Shown here piece after piece: positions 19,578 to 29,285 of a stretch of DNA of 64,000 nucleotides (positions are counted from its first letter, which is position 1; every line of letters begins with the position of its first letter). Location of the stretch: NCBI RefSeq assembly GCF_003284725.1, contig NZ_PGTO01000002.1, positions 310,001 through 374,000 on the forward strand, in the 5' to 3' direction. This DNA is from Paramagnetospirillum kuznetsovii. Lineage in GTDB: Bacteria > Pseudomonadota > Alphaproteobacteria > Rhodospirillales > Magnetospirillaceae. The translations under genes were made by a program, and so were the position numbers. Under the pieces are notes generated by a model, which worked only from the letters and a program-made list of their open reading frames with translations, had not been told where the DNA came from and made no database searches.

Positions 19578-20185
19578 GATTGTGGCTCCTCTGCCTGTTT
19601 CTTGCCACCGATCCGGGGCTCTTCGCCTTTGAGCAGTCTTTGGATATTGGCCTTGTGGCGATAGAAGCCAAGGGCGGCCAGACCGGCGGCCATGACGGCG
19701 AATTCGGGACCGGCGAAATAATAGGCGTAGGCGGGCGACAGGGCCAGTCCCACCAGGGCCGACAGCGAGGAATAGCGGAGCAGGGCGGCCACGGCGATCC
19801 AGGTGCCGCAGCAGGCCAGCCCCACCGGCCATGAGGCGGCCATCAGGGTTCCGAAAGTGGTGGCGACGCCCTTGCCGCCCTTGAAGCCCAGCCAGACCGG
19901 GAAGTTGTGCCCCAGCACGGCGGCGAAGCCCGCCACCGGCACCAGATCGCGCCCCAGAATCCACCACGCCAGCCCCACCGCGATGGCGCCCTTGCCGCCG
20001 TCCAGCAGCAAGGTGGCCAGCGCCAGCCCCTTGCGGCCGGTGCGCAGCACATTGGTGGCGCCGATATTGCCCGATCCGATCTGGCGAATGTCGCCCAGCC
20101 CGGCCAGACGGGTCAGCACCAAGCCGAACGGCACGCTGCCCAGCAGATATCCGCCCATGGCGGCGAGGAGGAGCTCAAGCGTCAT
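19574..20185 (-). CDS. plsY: Acyl-phosphate:glycerol-3-phosphate acyltransferase
   Basis: Integral membrane enzyme that makes lysophosphatidic acid from acyl-phosphate, 203 residues. Conserved PlsY motifs are GYLLGSVPFGL, the GSGNIGATNVLRT loop (about residues 38-50), GHNFPVWLGFKGGKGVAT (about 93-110) and the later YSSLSALVG segment. There are about five membrane spans. It is followed by slyD with a four-base overlap. Confidence 0.96.
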   Translation of the reverse strand: MTLELLLAAMGGYLLGSVPFGLVLTRLAGLGDIRQIGSGNIGATNVLRTGRKGLALATLLLDGGKGAIAVGLAWWILGRDLVPVAGFAAVLGHNFPVWLGFKGGKGVATTFGTLMAASWPVGLACCGTWIAVAALLRYSSLSALVGLALSPAYAYYFAGPEFAVMAAGLAALGFYRHKANIQRLLKGEEPRIGGKKQAEEPQS

Positions 20186-20194
20186 ACGATTCTC

Positions 20195-20288
20195 TCGAAT
20201 GGAGCGCAGCGACTGGCGCGTTGAGCGCCCGCGAGCACATGCGAGCGAGAGCCAAGCGAGTGGAACGAGCGCCCGGCGACTGAGGGCC
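20195..20288. repeat. Dispersed GC-rich repeat, family 2 (copy 1)
   Basis: The intergenic stretch between pyrC' and plsY holds several short inverted segments and ends in GCGCCCGGCGACTGAGGGCC (20269-20288). A closely matching end occurs at 34634-34651, and in reverse orientation at 54883 and 54991 (TCCCTCAAGCGCCGGGCGC). Confidence 0.65.
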
Positions 20289-20290
20289 TA

Positions 20291-21600
20291 TTAAGCATCG
20301 TGGGTGTACACGCTGCGGCCGTCGATGACGGTGCGCATGACCATGCCTTGGACCGGGCGGTCGTCGAAGGGAGAGTTCTTGGACTTGGAGCGGAACTTCT
20401 TGGCCTCCACCTTCCAGCCGCGCTCGGGGTCGAACAACACCAGATCGGCCGAGGCGCCCACCTTCAGGCGGCCCGCCGCCAGTCCCAGGATATCGGCGGG
20501 CGCGCAGGTGATCAGCCTGAGCGCCTGCAACAGGCTGAGATGGCCGTTATGGGTCAGTTCCAGGGTGATGGACAGCAGCGTTTCCAATCCGACGCCACCG
20601 AACTCGGCCGCCGCGAAGGGCACCCGCTTGGAATCCTGATCCTGGGGGGCGTGGTCGGAGCCCACGGCGTCGATGGTGCCGTCGGCCAGGGCGGCGACCA
20701 CGGCCTGGCGGTCGGCCTCGCTGCGCAGGGGCGGGCTCAGCTTGGCGAAAGTGCGGTAGTCGCCCACCGCCAGTTCGTTCAGCGCGAAATAGGGCGGGGC
20801 CGTGTCGCAGGACACTTTCAGCCCCTTGGCCTTGGCCTTGCGGATGATCTCGATGCCCTCGGCGGTGGAGACATGGGCGGCGTGATAGCGGCCGCCGGTG
20901 ATCTCCACCAGACGCATGTCGCGTTCCAGCATCATGGCCTCGGCGGCGGCGGGAATGCCGGACAGGCCCATGCGGGTGGCCAGCTCGCCCTCGTTCATCA
21001 TGCCGTTCTCGGCCAGGGACGGCTCTTCCGGGTGCTGAACGATCAGCAGCCCGAAGGTGGCGGCATAGGACAGGGCGCGGCGCATCAACTGGGCATTGCG
21101 GATGGCCTTGACGCCGTCGGTGAAGGCCAGGGCGCCCGCTTCGGCCAGCATGCCCATCTCGGACAGCTCCTTGCCGTCCAGCAGCTTGGTGGCCGCCGCA
21201 TAGGGATAGACCTTGGCCAGCCCGATCTTGCGGGCGCGCCGGGCGACGAATTCCACCGTGGCGACCTCGTCGATCACCGGATTGGTGTTGGGCAGGCAGA
21301 CCATGGAAGTGACGCCGCCCGCCACCGCAGCTTCGCCCGCCGATTTCAGGGTCTCCTTATGCTCCTCGCCGGGCTCGCGCAGTTGGACGCGCATGTCCAC
21401 CAGACCGGGGGCGAGGCACAGACCGGCGCAATCCACCACTTCGATGCCCGACGGCACGCCGCCCTGGAACAGGCCGGGGCCCACATCGGCGATGGTCTCG
21501 CCATTGGTCAGCAGCGATCCCTTGGCATCCAGGCCCGAGGCGGGGTCCAGCAGCCTTGCGTTCACATAGGCCACCAGGCCGGATGAGGTGCGGGCGGCCA

Positions 21601-21601
<1 letters not shown>
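20291..21601 (-). CDS. pyrC: Dihydroorotase-like protein, probably the non-catalytic PyrC' partner of PyrB
   Basis: A 436-residue member of the dihydroorotase family. The metal-binding HxH motif that should follow the first strand is replaced: the sequence reads DMRVQLREPG where active enzymes have DxHxHxREPG. Later conserved sites remain, including YHAAHVST (about residue 240) and SDHAP (about 310). The pattern matches the inactive PyrC' subunits that stabilise aspartate carbamoyltransferase in other proteobacteria. It overlaps the pyrB stop by one base, which supports a structural partner role. If so, an active dihydroorotase must exist elsewhere. Confidence 0.85.
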
Positions 21602-22554
<953 letters not shown>

Positions 22555-22605
22555 GGTGAGCGAACTATATGGCGGGAGGGCTGCGCCCGCAAGCGGGTGG
22601 ACTCG

Positions 22606-22989
22606 CTACCAGTAGCGGGTGACGATTCCGTCAAAGACCGTGTCGGCCGAGATCAGCGGAAGAGCGTAGTGCAGGGCGGTGGCCGCGAGCAGGCGGTCAA
22701 ACGGATCGCGGTGCGTCCAAGACATCATGCCAGCCTTGATGCAGACGGCCGGATCAAAACCGGCGACGGAGCCGCCTTGCTCTGCCAAAAGAGCGGAGAG
22801 TCGTTCGATGAAAGGCTCCATCTCCGGCCATTTTCCCAGTCGGACCTTCTGGGCGATCTCGAAAAAGGAAATGGGACTGACGAAAATGGTGTCGGCGGCC
22901 TCGATGGCGGATATGGCGGCTTGCGACAGGCGATCATCGCCGCTCAGGCTCCACACCCAGGCATGGGTATCGAGCAGGACAGCCTTCAC
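22606..22989 (-). CDS. vapC: PIN-domain ribonuclease toxin (VapC-like)
   Basis: A 127-residue PIN-domain protein. Acidic active-site positions are visible in LLDTHAWVW (Asp near residue 6), the Glu in SFFEIAQK, HRDPFDRLLAATA and the Asp in LISADTVF. In this family the toxin cleaves RNA. The GTG at 22989 overlaps the antitoxin TGA by four bases, giving coupled translation, so I preferred it over a start five codons further up. Confidence 0.9.
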   Translation of the reverse strand: MKAVLLDTHAWVWSLSGDDRLSQAAISAIEAADTIFVSPISFFEIAQKVRLGKWPEMEPFIERLSALLAEQGGSVAGFDPAVCIKAGMMSWTHRDPFDRLLAATALHYALPLISADTVFDGIVTRYW

Positions 22990-23222
22990 GGGCCGCCCTC
23001 CCACAGGTCGCGCTCGTCCTCGGCCATGGGCTGAAGGAAGTCCGGCCCCGGACCGGTCAGCATACCCTTCAGCAACCCCATCTTGAAGGCGCCCTGCCGC
23101 ACTGGAACCAACCGAACCACAGGTCGGCTGCCATTGGCGATAATGATCTCCTCGCCGGACAGAGCCGCTTCGATCAGCTTTGACAGATTGGTCTTGGCGG
23201 CATGTATGGTCACTTGCTGCAT
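22986..23222 (-). CDS. Phd/YefM-type antitoxin
   Basis: A 78-residue protein starting MQQVTIHAAKTNLSKLIEAA, the classic Phd/YefM N-terminal DNA-binding fold, followed by EEIIIANGSRPVVRLVP. The C-terminal tail (DERDLWEG) would wrap the toxin. AAGGAT lies eight bases before the ATG at 23222. The next gene is the PIN toxin, overlapping by four bases. An inverted repeat just upstream is the likely self-binding operator. Confidence 0.9.
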   Translation of the reverse strand: MQQVTIHAAKTNLSKLIEAALSGEEIIIANGSRPVVRLVPVRQGAFKMGLLKGMLTGPGPDFLQPMAEDERDLWEGGP

Positions 23223-23247
23223 GGCTGCGATCCTTGAATGAGCCCCG

Positions 23248-23285
23248 GCTAACTTAGTCAGGGGACGTAATTTAGTCAAGTTAGC
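23248..23285. promoter_or_regulatory. Operator-like inverted repeat of the toxin-antitoxin operon
   Basis: GCTAACTT at 23248 is mirrored by AAGTTAGC ending at 23285. Inside, the sequence TTAGTCA occurs twice as a direct repeat. It lies 26 bases upstream of the antitoxin start and is more AT-rich than its surroundings, as expected for a promoter/operator bound by a Phd-type antitoxin. Its end touches the stop codon of the upstream gene. Confidence 0.65.
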
Positions 23286-23872
23286 TAAGCGACAGTCTCG
23301 CCCACCAACCTCCGCACCTCCGGCAGCAATTCCGCGTCGAACCACGCATTCTTTTTCTGCCACGCCCCGGTCCGCCAGGACGGATGCGGCAGCGCCAGGA
23401 ATTCCGGCAGGTAGTCGCGCCATGCCGCCACCGTCTCGGTCAGGCTGGCGCGGCGGCGCTTGCCCAGCACAAACGCCTGGGCGTAGGAGCCCACCAGCAG
23501 GGTCAGTTCGATGTCGGGCAGCAGGGGACGGAGCTGGGGATGCCACAGCGGCGCGCATTCCGGCCGGGGCGGAAGGTCGCCGCCTTTGGCATCCACGCCG
23601 GGATAGCACAGGCCGGTCGGCAGGATGGCGATGCGGCTTTCGTCATAGAAGATGTCGCGGTCCAGGCCCAGCCAGTCGCGCAGCCGGTCGCCGGAACGGT
23701 CGTTCCAAGGGATACCGGTTTCGTGAACCCTGGTGCCGGGGGCCTGGCCGATGATCAGCAGCCGCGCCGTCGGCGACACCCGCAGGATGGGGCGCGGCCC
23801 CAGGGGGAGATCAGCCTCGCACAGGCGGCAGGCGCGGACGCGCTCCACCAGTCCGGCGAGGTCTCCGGTCAT
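23285..23872 (-). CDS. Uracil-DNA glycosylase family protein (Fe-S type)
   Basis: DNA-repair glycosylase family protein of 195 residues. Four cysteines have the spacing of the [4Fe-4S] family 4/5 enzymes: CRLC near residue 15, then C-x16-C between GLC and PEC. Motif 1 reads IGQAPG, where family 4 usually has GEAPG, and motif 2 reads HPSWR. The Glu-to-Gln change at motif 1 makes substrate and activity uncertain. It is the last gene of a six-gene overlapping operon; its ATG overlaps the SIMPL-protein stop by four bases. Confidence 0.85.
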   Translation of the reverse strand: MTGDLAGLVERVRACRLCEADLPLGPRPILRVSPTARLLIIGQAPGTRVHETGIPWNDRSGDRLRDWLGLDRDIFYDESRIAILPTGLCYPGVDAKGGDLPPRPECAPLWHPQLRPLLPDIELTLLVGSYAQAFVLGKRRRASLTETVAAWRDYLPEFLALPHPSWRTGAWQKKNAWFDAELLPEVRRLVGETVA

Positions 23873-24564
23873 CGCCTGTCCAGTCCGACCTCGGCCTCCA
23901 CCGTCACCTGGATTTCCTGTTCGCCCGCCTCGGCGGACGGTGGAACGGCGGCGGCCATGGGAGCGGCCATGGCGCGCAGCATGGGCCGGGGGGAGTTCCC
24001 GCCTGCTTTCTCGATGCGGATTGTCCGGTAGGAGACGACCCGCAGGTCAAGGGCGGCGGCGGCGGAGTCCGCCTGGCGGCGCAGGCGGGCGATGGCCTCG
24101 CCCACCAGCTTCTCTTGAGTATCGCGGCGGGTCTCGGCGCCCACCTCGAAATTCATGCCCGACAGGGCGAGGCCGCTGGCTTGCAGTGTTCCGGTCAAGT
24201 CCAGCAGGGGCGATATCTCGCGCGAGGTCAGGGTGAGGCCCTGGCTGGCGCGCCATTCCGGCTTTTCGCGGGCGGGGCGGCCTTCGCCGGGGCGCACGAC
24301 ATAAGCGCTGTAGCCTCCGGTGGCAACTTTTACGCCCGACACCGCCTTGGCGGCGGCGACGGAATCCTTCATCTGGCGGTTGACCGCCTGCTGGGCGGCG
24401 GCGGCGCCGTCGGCGGCGCCCTCGGCCCTCAGCGAGACGACCAACAGATCGGGAACCACCATGGCTTCGGCGGTCTCGCGCAGGGACAGCACGGTCTGCG
24501 GTTCCGCCGCCAGGGCGGGGCCGCCGAGAAACGCGGCGACGAGAATGGCGAACAGGCGCCTCAC
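23869..24564 (-). CDS. SIMPL-domain (DUF541) exported protein
   Basis: A 231-residue protein with a signal peptide (RRLFAILVAAFLGGPALA) and a SIMPL/DUF541 domain typical of periplasmic or outer-membrane-associated proteins. Typical segments are LSLRETAEAMVVPDLLVVSL and TGGYSAYVVRP. Function of the family is poorly defined. The GTG at 24564 overlaps the HAD stop by four bases. A long in-frame upstream reading runs through the HAD gene in another phase and is not coding. Confidence 0.85.
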   Translation of the reverse strand: MRRLFAILVAAFLGGPALAAEPQTVLSLRETAEAMVVPDLLVVSLRAEGAADGAAAAQQAVNRQMKDSVAAAKAVSGVKVATGGYSAYVVRPGEGRPAREKPEWRASQGLTLTSREISPLLDLTGTLQASGLALSGMNFEVGAETRRDTQEKLVGEAIARLRRQADSAAAALDLRVVSYRTIRIEKAGGNSPRPMLRAMAAPMAAAVPPSAEAGEQEIQVTVEAEVGLDRR

Positions 24565-25220
24565 GGGACCAGCGCCCGCAGGGTGTTCAGCTTGACCTCC
24601 GCCAGATTGGGATAGATCGCCGCCGCCCCGGTGAAGTCGTCGCCGGTGGTATACAAGCTGGGAGTCACCACCACCGGAATGCCCGCGCCGACGGCGGCCT
24701 TGACGCCGTTGGTGGAATCCTCGATGGCGATGCATTGCTCCACCGGCAATCCCATGCGGAAGGCGACCAATTGGTAGACCTGGGGGTCGGGCTTCTTGCG
24801 CACGGTGTCCTCGCCGCAGGCGATGACCTCGAACCATTGGCGGCGTCGGCCCAGCAAGGCTTCCACATTGGCGCGGCTGGTGGTGGATGCGATGGCGAGC
24901 CTGACGCCCGCCTCGCGCGCCTCGTTGATCAGCGCCTCGACGCCGGGACGAAAGGCGATGCGGCCACTGGCGATCATATCGGTGTAGATCTGGGTCTTGC
25001 GCCGATGCACGCCCGCCACCAGTTCCGGCGCGGCGTCGGGGTCGTAGGCGAGGATTCGCTCGCGTCCTCCCGACACCTTCAGAAGTTCGCGGTAGACGGT
25101 GGGATCCCACCGCCAGTCGAGGCCCGATTGCCCGAAGGCCAGCAGGAAGGCGTGGCGATGGGCCTCCTCGGTTTCGGCGAGGGTGCCATCCACATCGAAG
25201 ATGAGCGCGGACAGGGTCAT
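24561..25220 (-). CDS. HAD hydrolase, CbbY/phosphoglycolate phosphatase-like
   Basis: A 219-residue HAD-superfamily phosphatase. Motif I is IFDVDGTLAETE (nucleophile Asp near residue 9), motif II is the Thr in IASTTSR, and motifs III and IV are KKPDPQVY and IEDSTNGVKAA. The cap region between motifs I and II is of the CbbY/beta-phosphoglucomutase type. Substrate not determined by the sequence. It overlaps both neighbours by four bases. Confidence 0.9.
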   Translation of the reverse strand: MTLSALIFDVDGTLAETEEAHRHAFLLAFGQSGLDWRWDPTVYRELLKVSGGRERILAYDPDAAPELVAGVHRRKTQIYTDMIASGRIAFRPGVEALINEAREAGVRLAIASTTSRANVEALLGRRRQWFEVIACGEDTVRKKPDPQVYQLVAFRMGLPVEQCIAIEDSTNGVKAAVGAGIPVVVTPSLYTTGDDFTGAAAIYPNLAEVKLNTLRALVP

Positions 25221-25684
25221 GGGATCACATTGATGATGCCGTTCATGCCAAGGGCTGAATGGCCGGTGACGTCACATTGGAAATGATAGGCCCCATAGCG
25301 CGCCGGGACCAGCCAGATTTCCTTGGTCTCGCCCGAGGGCACCACCAGCTTGCTCAGCCAGGGGGCGGCGGTGGCGCCGTTCGGCCCCACCACTTGGCGG
25401 GTCGCGACCTCGCGGAAGAACTGATCCGAGACCACCGTGTGGTCCTTGGTGCTGGGGTTGACGAAGACCAGACGCACGGCACGGTCGCGGCGCAGGTTCA
25501 GTTCCGAGGGGGAGAACTCGAAATTGGTCATGGTGACGGTGACGCTGTCGGGATTGCTCCAATCGGTGGCGGCCAGAATCCGAGGGGCATCGCTCAGGTA
25601 ATTGGGCGGCAGGGTGGGGCTGATGACGTCGCTGCCCGCGCAGGCGGCCAGGGCGAAGGGCAGGGCGAGCAAGAAGCGGCGCAT
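25217..25684 (-). CDS. Cupredoxin-like lipoprotein
   Basis: A 155-residue protein with a lipobox signal (LPFALAACAGS, Cys near 15) and a cupredoxin domain. Probable type 1 copper ligands are the His in KDHTVV and the C-x4-H-x4-M pattern in QCDVTGHSALGM near the C-terminus. It could carry electrons or bind copper in the periplasm, tethered to a membrane. GGAG precedes the ATG at 25684. It starts two bases after the cupin stop and overlaps the HAD start by four bases. Confidence 0.85.
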   Translation of the reverse strand: MRRFLLALPFALAACAGSDVISPTLPPNYLSDAPRILAATDWSNPDSVTVTMTNFEFSPSELNLRRDRAVRLVFVNPSTKDHTVVSDQFFREVATRQVVGPNGATAAPWLSKLVVPSGETKEIWLVPARYGAYHFQCDVTGHSALGMNGIINVIP

Positions 25685-25686
25685 GT

Positions 25687-26112
25687 CTAGTCTCCGGGGT
25701 TCCAGCCCGTGGGGGCCATCTCGAAGCCTTCGAAGCGGAAGGCGGGGGAAACGGTGCAGCCGACCAGGGTCCATCGCCCGGCCGGCTCGGCGGCCTGCCA
25801 GACCTGGGGGGCGACGATCACCTGGGGCGACTGACCGGCGGCGAAATCAGGGCCGAGGACGGTCTTCCGCTCGGAGCGGCCGTCTTCCGACAGGCGCAGC
25901 GTCAGCGGGTCGCCAGCGTAAAAGTGCCAGATCTCGGTGGCGTCCACCCGGTGCCAGTGGGACCGCTCGCCCGCCCGCAGCAGGTAATAGATGGCGGTTC
26001 CGGCACCGCGCCCGCCATCCGGAGTATCGTCGCGCCAAGTCTCGGCATACATCCCGCCCTCGGGATGGGGGCGCAGGTTCAGCCGGGCGATGATGTCCCC
26101 GATCGCGCTCAT
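25687..26112 (-). CDS. Cupin-superfamily protein (DUF985 type)
   Basis: A 141-residue single-domain cupin. The N-terminal LRPHPEGGMYAETWRDD is the hallmark of the DUF985 family, and the metal-site strand WHRVDATEIWHFYAGDP follows near residue 55. The enzymatic role of this family is not established. It starts inside the stop of the glutathione transferase gene (four-base overlap). Confidence 0.88.
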   Translation of the reverse strand: MSAIGDIIARLNLRPHPEGGMYAETWRDDTPDGGRGAGTAIYYLLRAGERSHWHRVDATEIWHFYAGDPLTLRLSEDGRSERKTVLGPDFAAGQSPQVIVAPQVWQAAEPAGRWTLVGCTVSPAFRFEGFEMAPTGWNPGD

Positions 26113-26714
26113 TCCTTGGGCTCGGTCTCCGCCACCGAGCGGCGCTTGGCGATAGCCTCGGCCCAAGCCGCCAGTTTGGGACGGGCGGATCGCCAGTCCT
26201 CGGTGGGAAAGCGGAAGTCCAGATAGGACAGGGCGGCCACCACCGTGATCTGGCCGATCATGAAATCGGCGCCCCAGGCGGCGCAGTCCTCCTCCAGCAC
26301 GTCAAGGCCGCGCGCGATGGCATTGCCCTGGCGTTCGACCCAGCCCGTCCAGCGCTTGTCCTCGGGGCGCATGGCGGTCTCGATCCGCTTGGCCAGTGCC
26401 GCGTCCAGGATACCGTCCGCCAGGGCCTGAAGCTTCAACTGCGCCCAACGCGCCCCCCCCGAGGGCGGCACCAGCTTGTGGCCGTCATGCAGCGAGTCCA
26501 GGTATTCGCAGATGACCGGCGAATCGAACAGCACCTCGCCGCCCTCGGTGATCAGGGCGGGAACCTTGCTCAGCGGGTTGTCCTTGGTGAGGTCGGTGTC
26601 GGGCGCCCAGGCATTGGTCGGCTCCAGGCTCAACCGCGCCTCCAGCCCGGTCTCCTTGGCGACGATGACGCATTTGCGGACATAGGGGGATGTGGGGGAA
26701 TAGCGCAGTTTCAT
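26109..26714 (-). CDS. Glutathione S-transferase
   Basis: Conjugates glutathione to electrophiles or reduces peroxides; cytosolic. At 201 residues it has the N-terminal thioredoxin fold (KLRYSPTSPYVRKC, then PLSKVPALITEGGEVLFDSP with the cis-Pro and glutathione-binding Ser) and an all-helical C-terminal domain. It is first in a six-gene operon; GAGGAT lies seven bases before the ATG at 26714. Confidence 0.92.
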   Translation of the reverse strand: MKLRYSPTSPYVRKCVIVAKETGLEARLSLEPTNAWAPDTDLTKDNPLSKVPALITEGGEVLFDSPVICEYLDSLHDGHKLVPPSGGARWAQLKLQALADGILDAALAKRIETAMRPEDKRWTGWVERQGNAIARGLDVLEEDCAAWGADFMIGQITVVAALSYLDFRFPTEDWRSARPKLAAWAEAIAKRRSVAETEPKE

Positions 26715-26846
26715 GGGTCGTATCCTCGGAGACGGCTGAGACGGGATCATGCTTGGCTCGGCGGGCGGCCGAGTCAATGGTCTTGCGCAATTGCCCTGTC
26801 CGCTCAGTTCCGCCATTATGGCGGCGAATGTCGAAGGGGGCGGAAG

Positions 26847-27311
26847 ATGAAGCGTGCGGTTCTGGGCCTGGTCGGCGCCTTGGCGTTGTCCGGCTGCGCC
26901 AATGTGAACGAAGATGCCTTGTCGCGGTTGCAGCCGGGGCGCACCACGGTGGATCAGGCCATGTCGTCCCTGGGGCGGCCCGACCGCGACGAGACCCTGG
27001 CCGACGGCTCGCGCATGCTGACCTATGTGGGGTCCGGCGCCTCGCCGCGCCCCGCCAATTACATCCCGATCCCCGGCGCCGTCTATGCCTGGGGCGGCTG
27101 GAACGTCACCAGCAACGAAGCGGGGCTGATGTTCGGTTCGGACGGCCTGCTGCGATTCTGGGCGTGGTCGACCAATCAGCGCACCCCCATCAAGGTGGTG
27201 GGCCGCGACGTGGTGCCCCATTCGGCGCCTGATCTGGATGTCAGAAACGAAAGCCCCCTTCCCGAGGCCGGGAAGGGGGCATCGCCGTCACAAGACCGCT
27301 CGGGGGATTAG
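26847..27311 (+). CDS. Small lipoprotein, SmpA/OmlA-like N-terminal pattern
   Basis: A 154-residue lipoprotein: basic start, [15 protein letters not shown] with the lipobox Cys near residue 17. It then has a segment [21 protein letters not shown], reminiscent of the BamE/SmpA helical start (GMTxxQVxxLLGxP). The C-terminal 40 residues are low in structure and overlap a GC hairpin. Starts at 26847 after a GGCGGAAG site. The outer-membrane role is inferred from the motif only. Confidence 0.75.
   Translation: MKRAVLGLVGALALSGCANVNEDALSRLQPGRTTVDQAMSSLGRPDRDETLADGSRMLTYVGSGASPRPANYIPIPGAVYAWGGWNVTSNEAGLMFGSDGLLRFWAWSTNQRTPIKVVGRDVVPHSAPDLDVRNESPLPEAGKGASPSQDRSGD
27246..27280 (-). terminator. Terminator of pckA, inside the 3' end of the convergent lipoprotein gene
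   Basis: GCCCCCTTCCC pairs with GGGAAGGGGGC around a short loop (27253-27280). On the minus strand the stem is followed by TTTCGTTTCT, so it can end pckA transcription about 30 bases after its stop. It lies within the last codons of the convergent lipoprotein gene. Confidence 0.7.
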
Positions 27312-29155
27312 ACCCGCTCGCTGGCCAGTTCCCACACCGCCGGGGCGCGCCACAGGCGCGACTTCAGCAGTTCACGCTCGAACAGCATTTCCTTGGGGAC
27401 GCGGTCGAAGAACTTGTCGAACAGTTCTTCCTGGCTGCGGGCGTCGGAAACACCGGCCTCGCGGTCGATGCGCATGAGGTCTTGGAACTTGTCGCGGGGA
27501 TAGTCGAGACCGGCCCATTCCACGTCATTGTATTTCGGCACCAGGCCGATGGGGCTTTCCACCGCGCGGGCCTTGCCCTGGACGCGGTCGACGATCCACT
27601 TCAGCACCCGCATGTTCTGGCCATAGCCCGGCCACATGAACTTGTTGTTCTCGTCGCGGCGGAACCAGTTGACCCGGAAGATGGGGGGCGGGTTGTTGAC
27701 GGCGCGGCCCATGTTGAGCCAGTGATTGAAGTAGTCGGCCATGTTGTAGCCGCAGAACGGCAGCATGGCGAAGGGGTCGCGGCGGATGGCGGCCTGGCCG
27801 ACGGCGGCGGCGGTGGCTTCGGACCCCATGGTGGCGCCCAGATAGACGCCGTGGGCCCAGTTGAAGCTCTGGACCACCAGCGGCGCGTTCTTGGACAGCC
27901 GCCCGCCGACGATGAAGGCGGAAATGGGCACGCCGGCCGGGTTTTCCCAATCGGGGTCCACGCTGGGGCACTGGCTGACCGGCGCGGTGAAGCGGGCGTT
28001 GGGATGGGCGGCGGGATCCTTGGACTCCGGGGTCCAATCCTTGCCCTTCCAGTCGATCAGGTGCTTGGGGGCCTCGTCGCTGAGGCCTTCCCACCACACG
28101 TCGCCGTCATCGGTCATGGCGACATTGGTGAAGATGGAGTTCTTGGCGCAGGCGGCGATGGCGCTGGGATTGGTCGAGGCGCCGGTGCCGGGCGCCACGC
28201 CGAAGAAGCCCGCTTCCGGGTTGATGGCGTAGAACTTGCCGTCGGCGCCGGGCTTGATCCAGGCGATGTCGTCGCCGACGGTCCAGATCTTCCAGCCGTC
28301 GAAGCCCTTGGGCGGCACCAGCATGGCGAAGTTGGTCTTGCCGCAGGCCGACGGGAAGGCGGCGGCCACATAGGTCTTCTCGCCCTTGGGGCTCTCGACG
28401 CCGACGATCAGCATGTGCTCGGCCAGCCAGCCCTCGTCGCGGGCCATTACCGAGGCGATGCGCAAAGCGAAGCACTTCTTGCCCAGCAGGGCGTTGCCGC
28501 CGTAGCCCGAACCGTAGGACCAGATCTGGCGCTCTTCCGGGAAGTGGGAGATGGTGATGTTGTCGGGATTGCACGGCCAGGCCACGTCCTGCTGGCCGTC
28601 GGCCAGCGGCGCGCCCACCGAGTGCAGGCATTTCACGAAATCGCGGTCGGCGCCCAGGATGTCGAGCACCGGCTGGCCCATGCGGGTCATGATGCGCATA
28701 TTGGCGGTGGCATAGGCGGAATCGGTGATCTGCACGCCGATATGGGCGATGTTGGAGCCCAGCGGCCCCATGGAGAACGGCACCACATACATGGTGCGGC
28801 CCTTCATGCAGCCGTCATACAGCTTGGTCATGCGGGCCTTCATCTCGGAAGGCTCGACCCAGTTGTTGGTGGGGCCGGCGTCGTTCTTGTTGTTGGAGCA
28901 GATGAAGGTGCGGTCTTCCACCCGGGCGACGTCGCGGGGGTCGGAGCGGCAGAGATAGGAGCCGGGGCGCAGCTTTTCGTTCAGCTTGATCATGGTTCCG
29001 CCAGCCACCATCATCTCGCACAGCGCGTCGTATTCCGACTGCGAACCGTCACAGATGTGGATATGGGCGGGGCGGCACAAACGCGCCATCTCGTCGATCC
29101 AGGCCAGGAGTTTGGAATTCATGGTGGTCCCGCCGGGGATACCGAGCTTGCTCAT
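27308..29155 (-). CDS. pckA: Phosphoenolpyruvate carboxykinase (GTP)
   Basis: Converts oxaloacetate and GTP to PEP in gluconeogenesis. The 615-residue length and motifs are those of the GTP-dependent family, not the ~530-residue ATP type common in other alphaproteobacteria. The P-loop reads FPSACGKTN with the reactive Cys (about residue 266). [11 protein letters not shown] and [11 protein letters not shown] are also conserved. I chose the ATG at 29155, with CGGAGA upstream; an ATG 11 codons later is possible. Confidence 0.95.
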   Translation of the reverse strand: MSKLGIPGGTTMNSKLLAWIDEMARLCRPAHIHICDGSQSEYDALCEMMVAGGTMIKLNEKLRPGSYLCRSDPRDVARVEDRTFICSNNKNDAGPTNNWVEPSEMKARMTKLYDGCMKGRTMYVVPFSMGPLGSNIAHIGVQITDSAYATANMRIMTRMGQPVLDILGADRDFVKCLHSVGAPLADGQQDVAWPCNPDNITISHFPEERQIWSYGSGYGGNALLGKKCFALRIASVMARDEGWLAEHMLIVGVESPKGEKTYVAAAFPSACGKTNFAMLVPPKGFDGWKIWTVGDDIAWIKPGADGKFYAINPEAGFFGVAPGTGASTNPSAIAACAKNSIFTNVAMTDDGDVWWEGLSDEAPKHLIDWKGKDWTPESKDPAAHPNARFTAPVSQCPSVDPDWENPAGVPISAFIVGGRLSKNAPLVVQSFNWAHGVYLGATMGSEATAAAVGQAAIRRDPFAMLPFCGYNMADYFNHWLNMGRAVNNPPPIFRVNWFRRDENNKFMWPGYGQNMRVLKWIVDRVQGKARAVESPIGLVPKYNDVEWAGLDYPRDKFQDLMRIDREAGVSDARSQEELFDKFFDRVPKEMLFERELLKSRLWRAPAVWELASERV

Positions 29156-29285
29156 GGTGCGTTCGTCTCCGCTTGCATAACCATGGGGGGCTTGCCGCCC
29201 TCGTTCGAAAAGTGGACGCGAAGATAGACCCCAGCGGTTCGCCGGGCAATGCCCTTGGCGCGGAATTTTCACTAAAACTTAAGAA

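Noticed and set aside
27482-29227. 581-codon frame opposite pckA
   Set aside because: Antisense shadow rich in Gly, Ala, His and Val; pckA is unambiguous.
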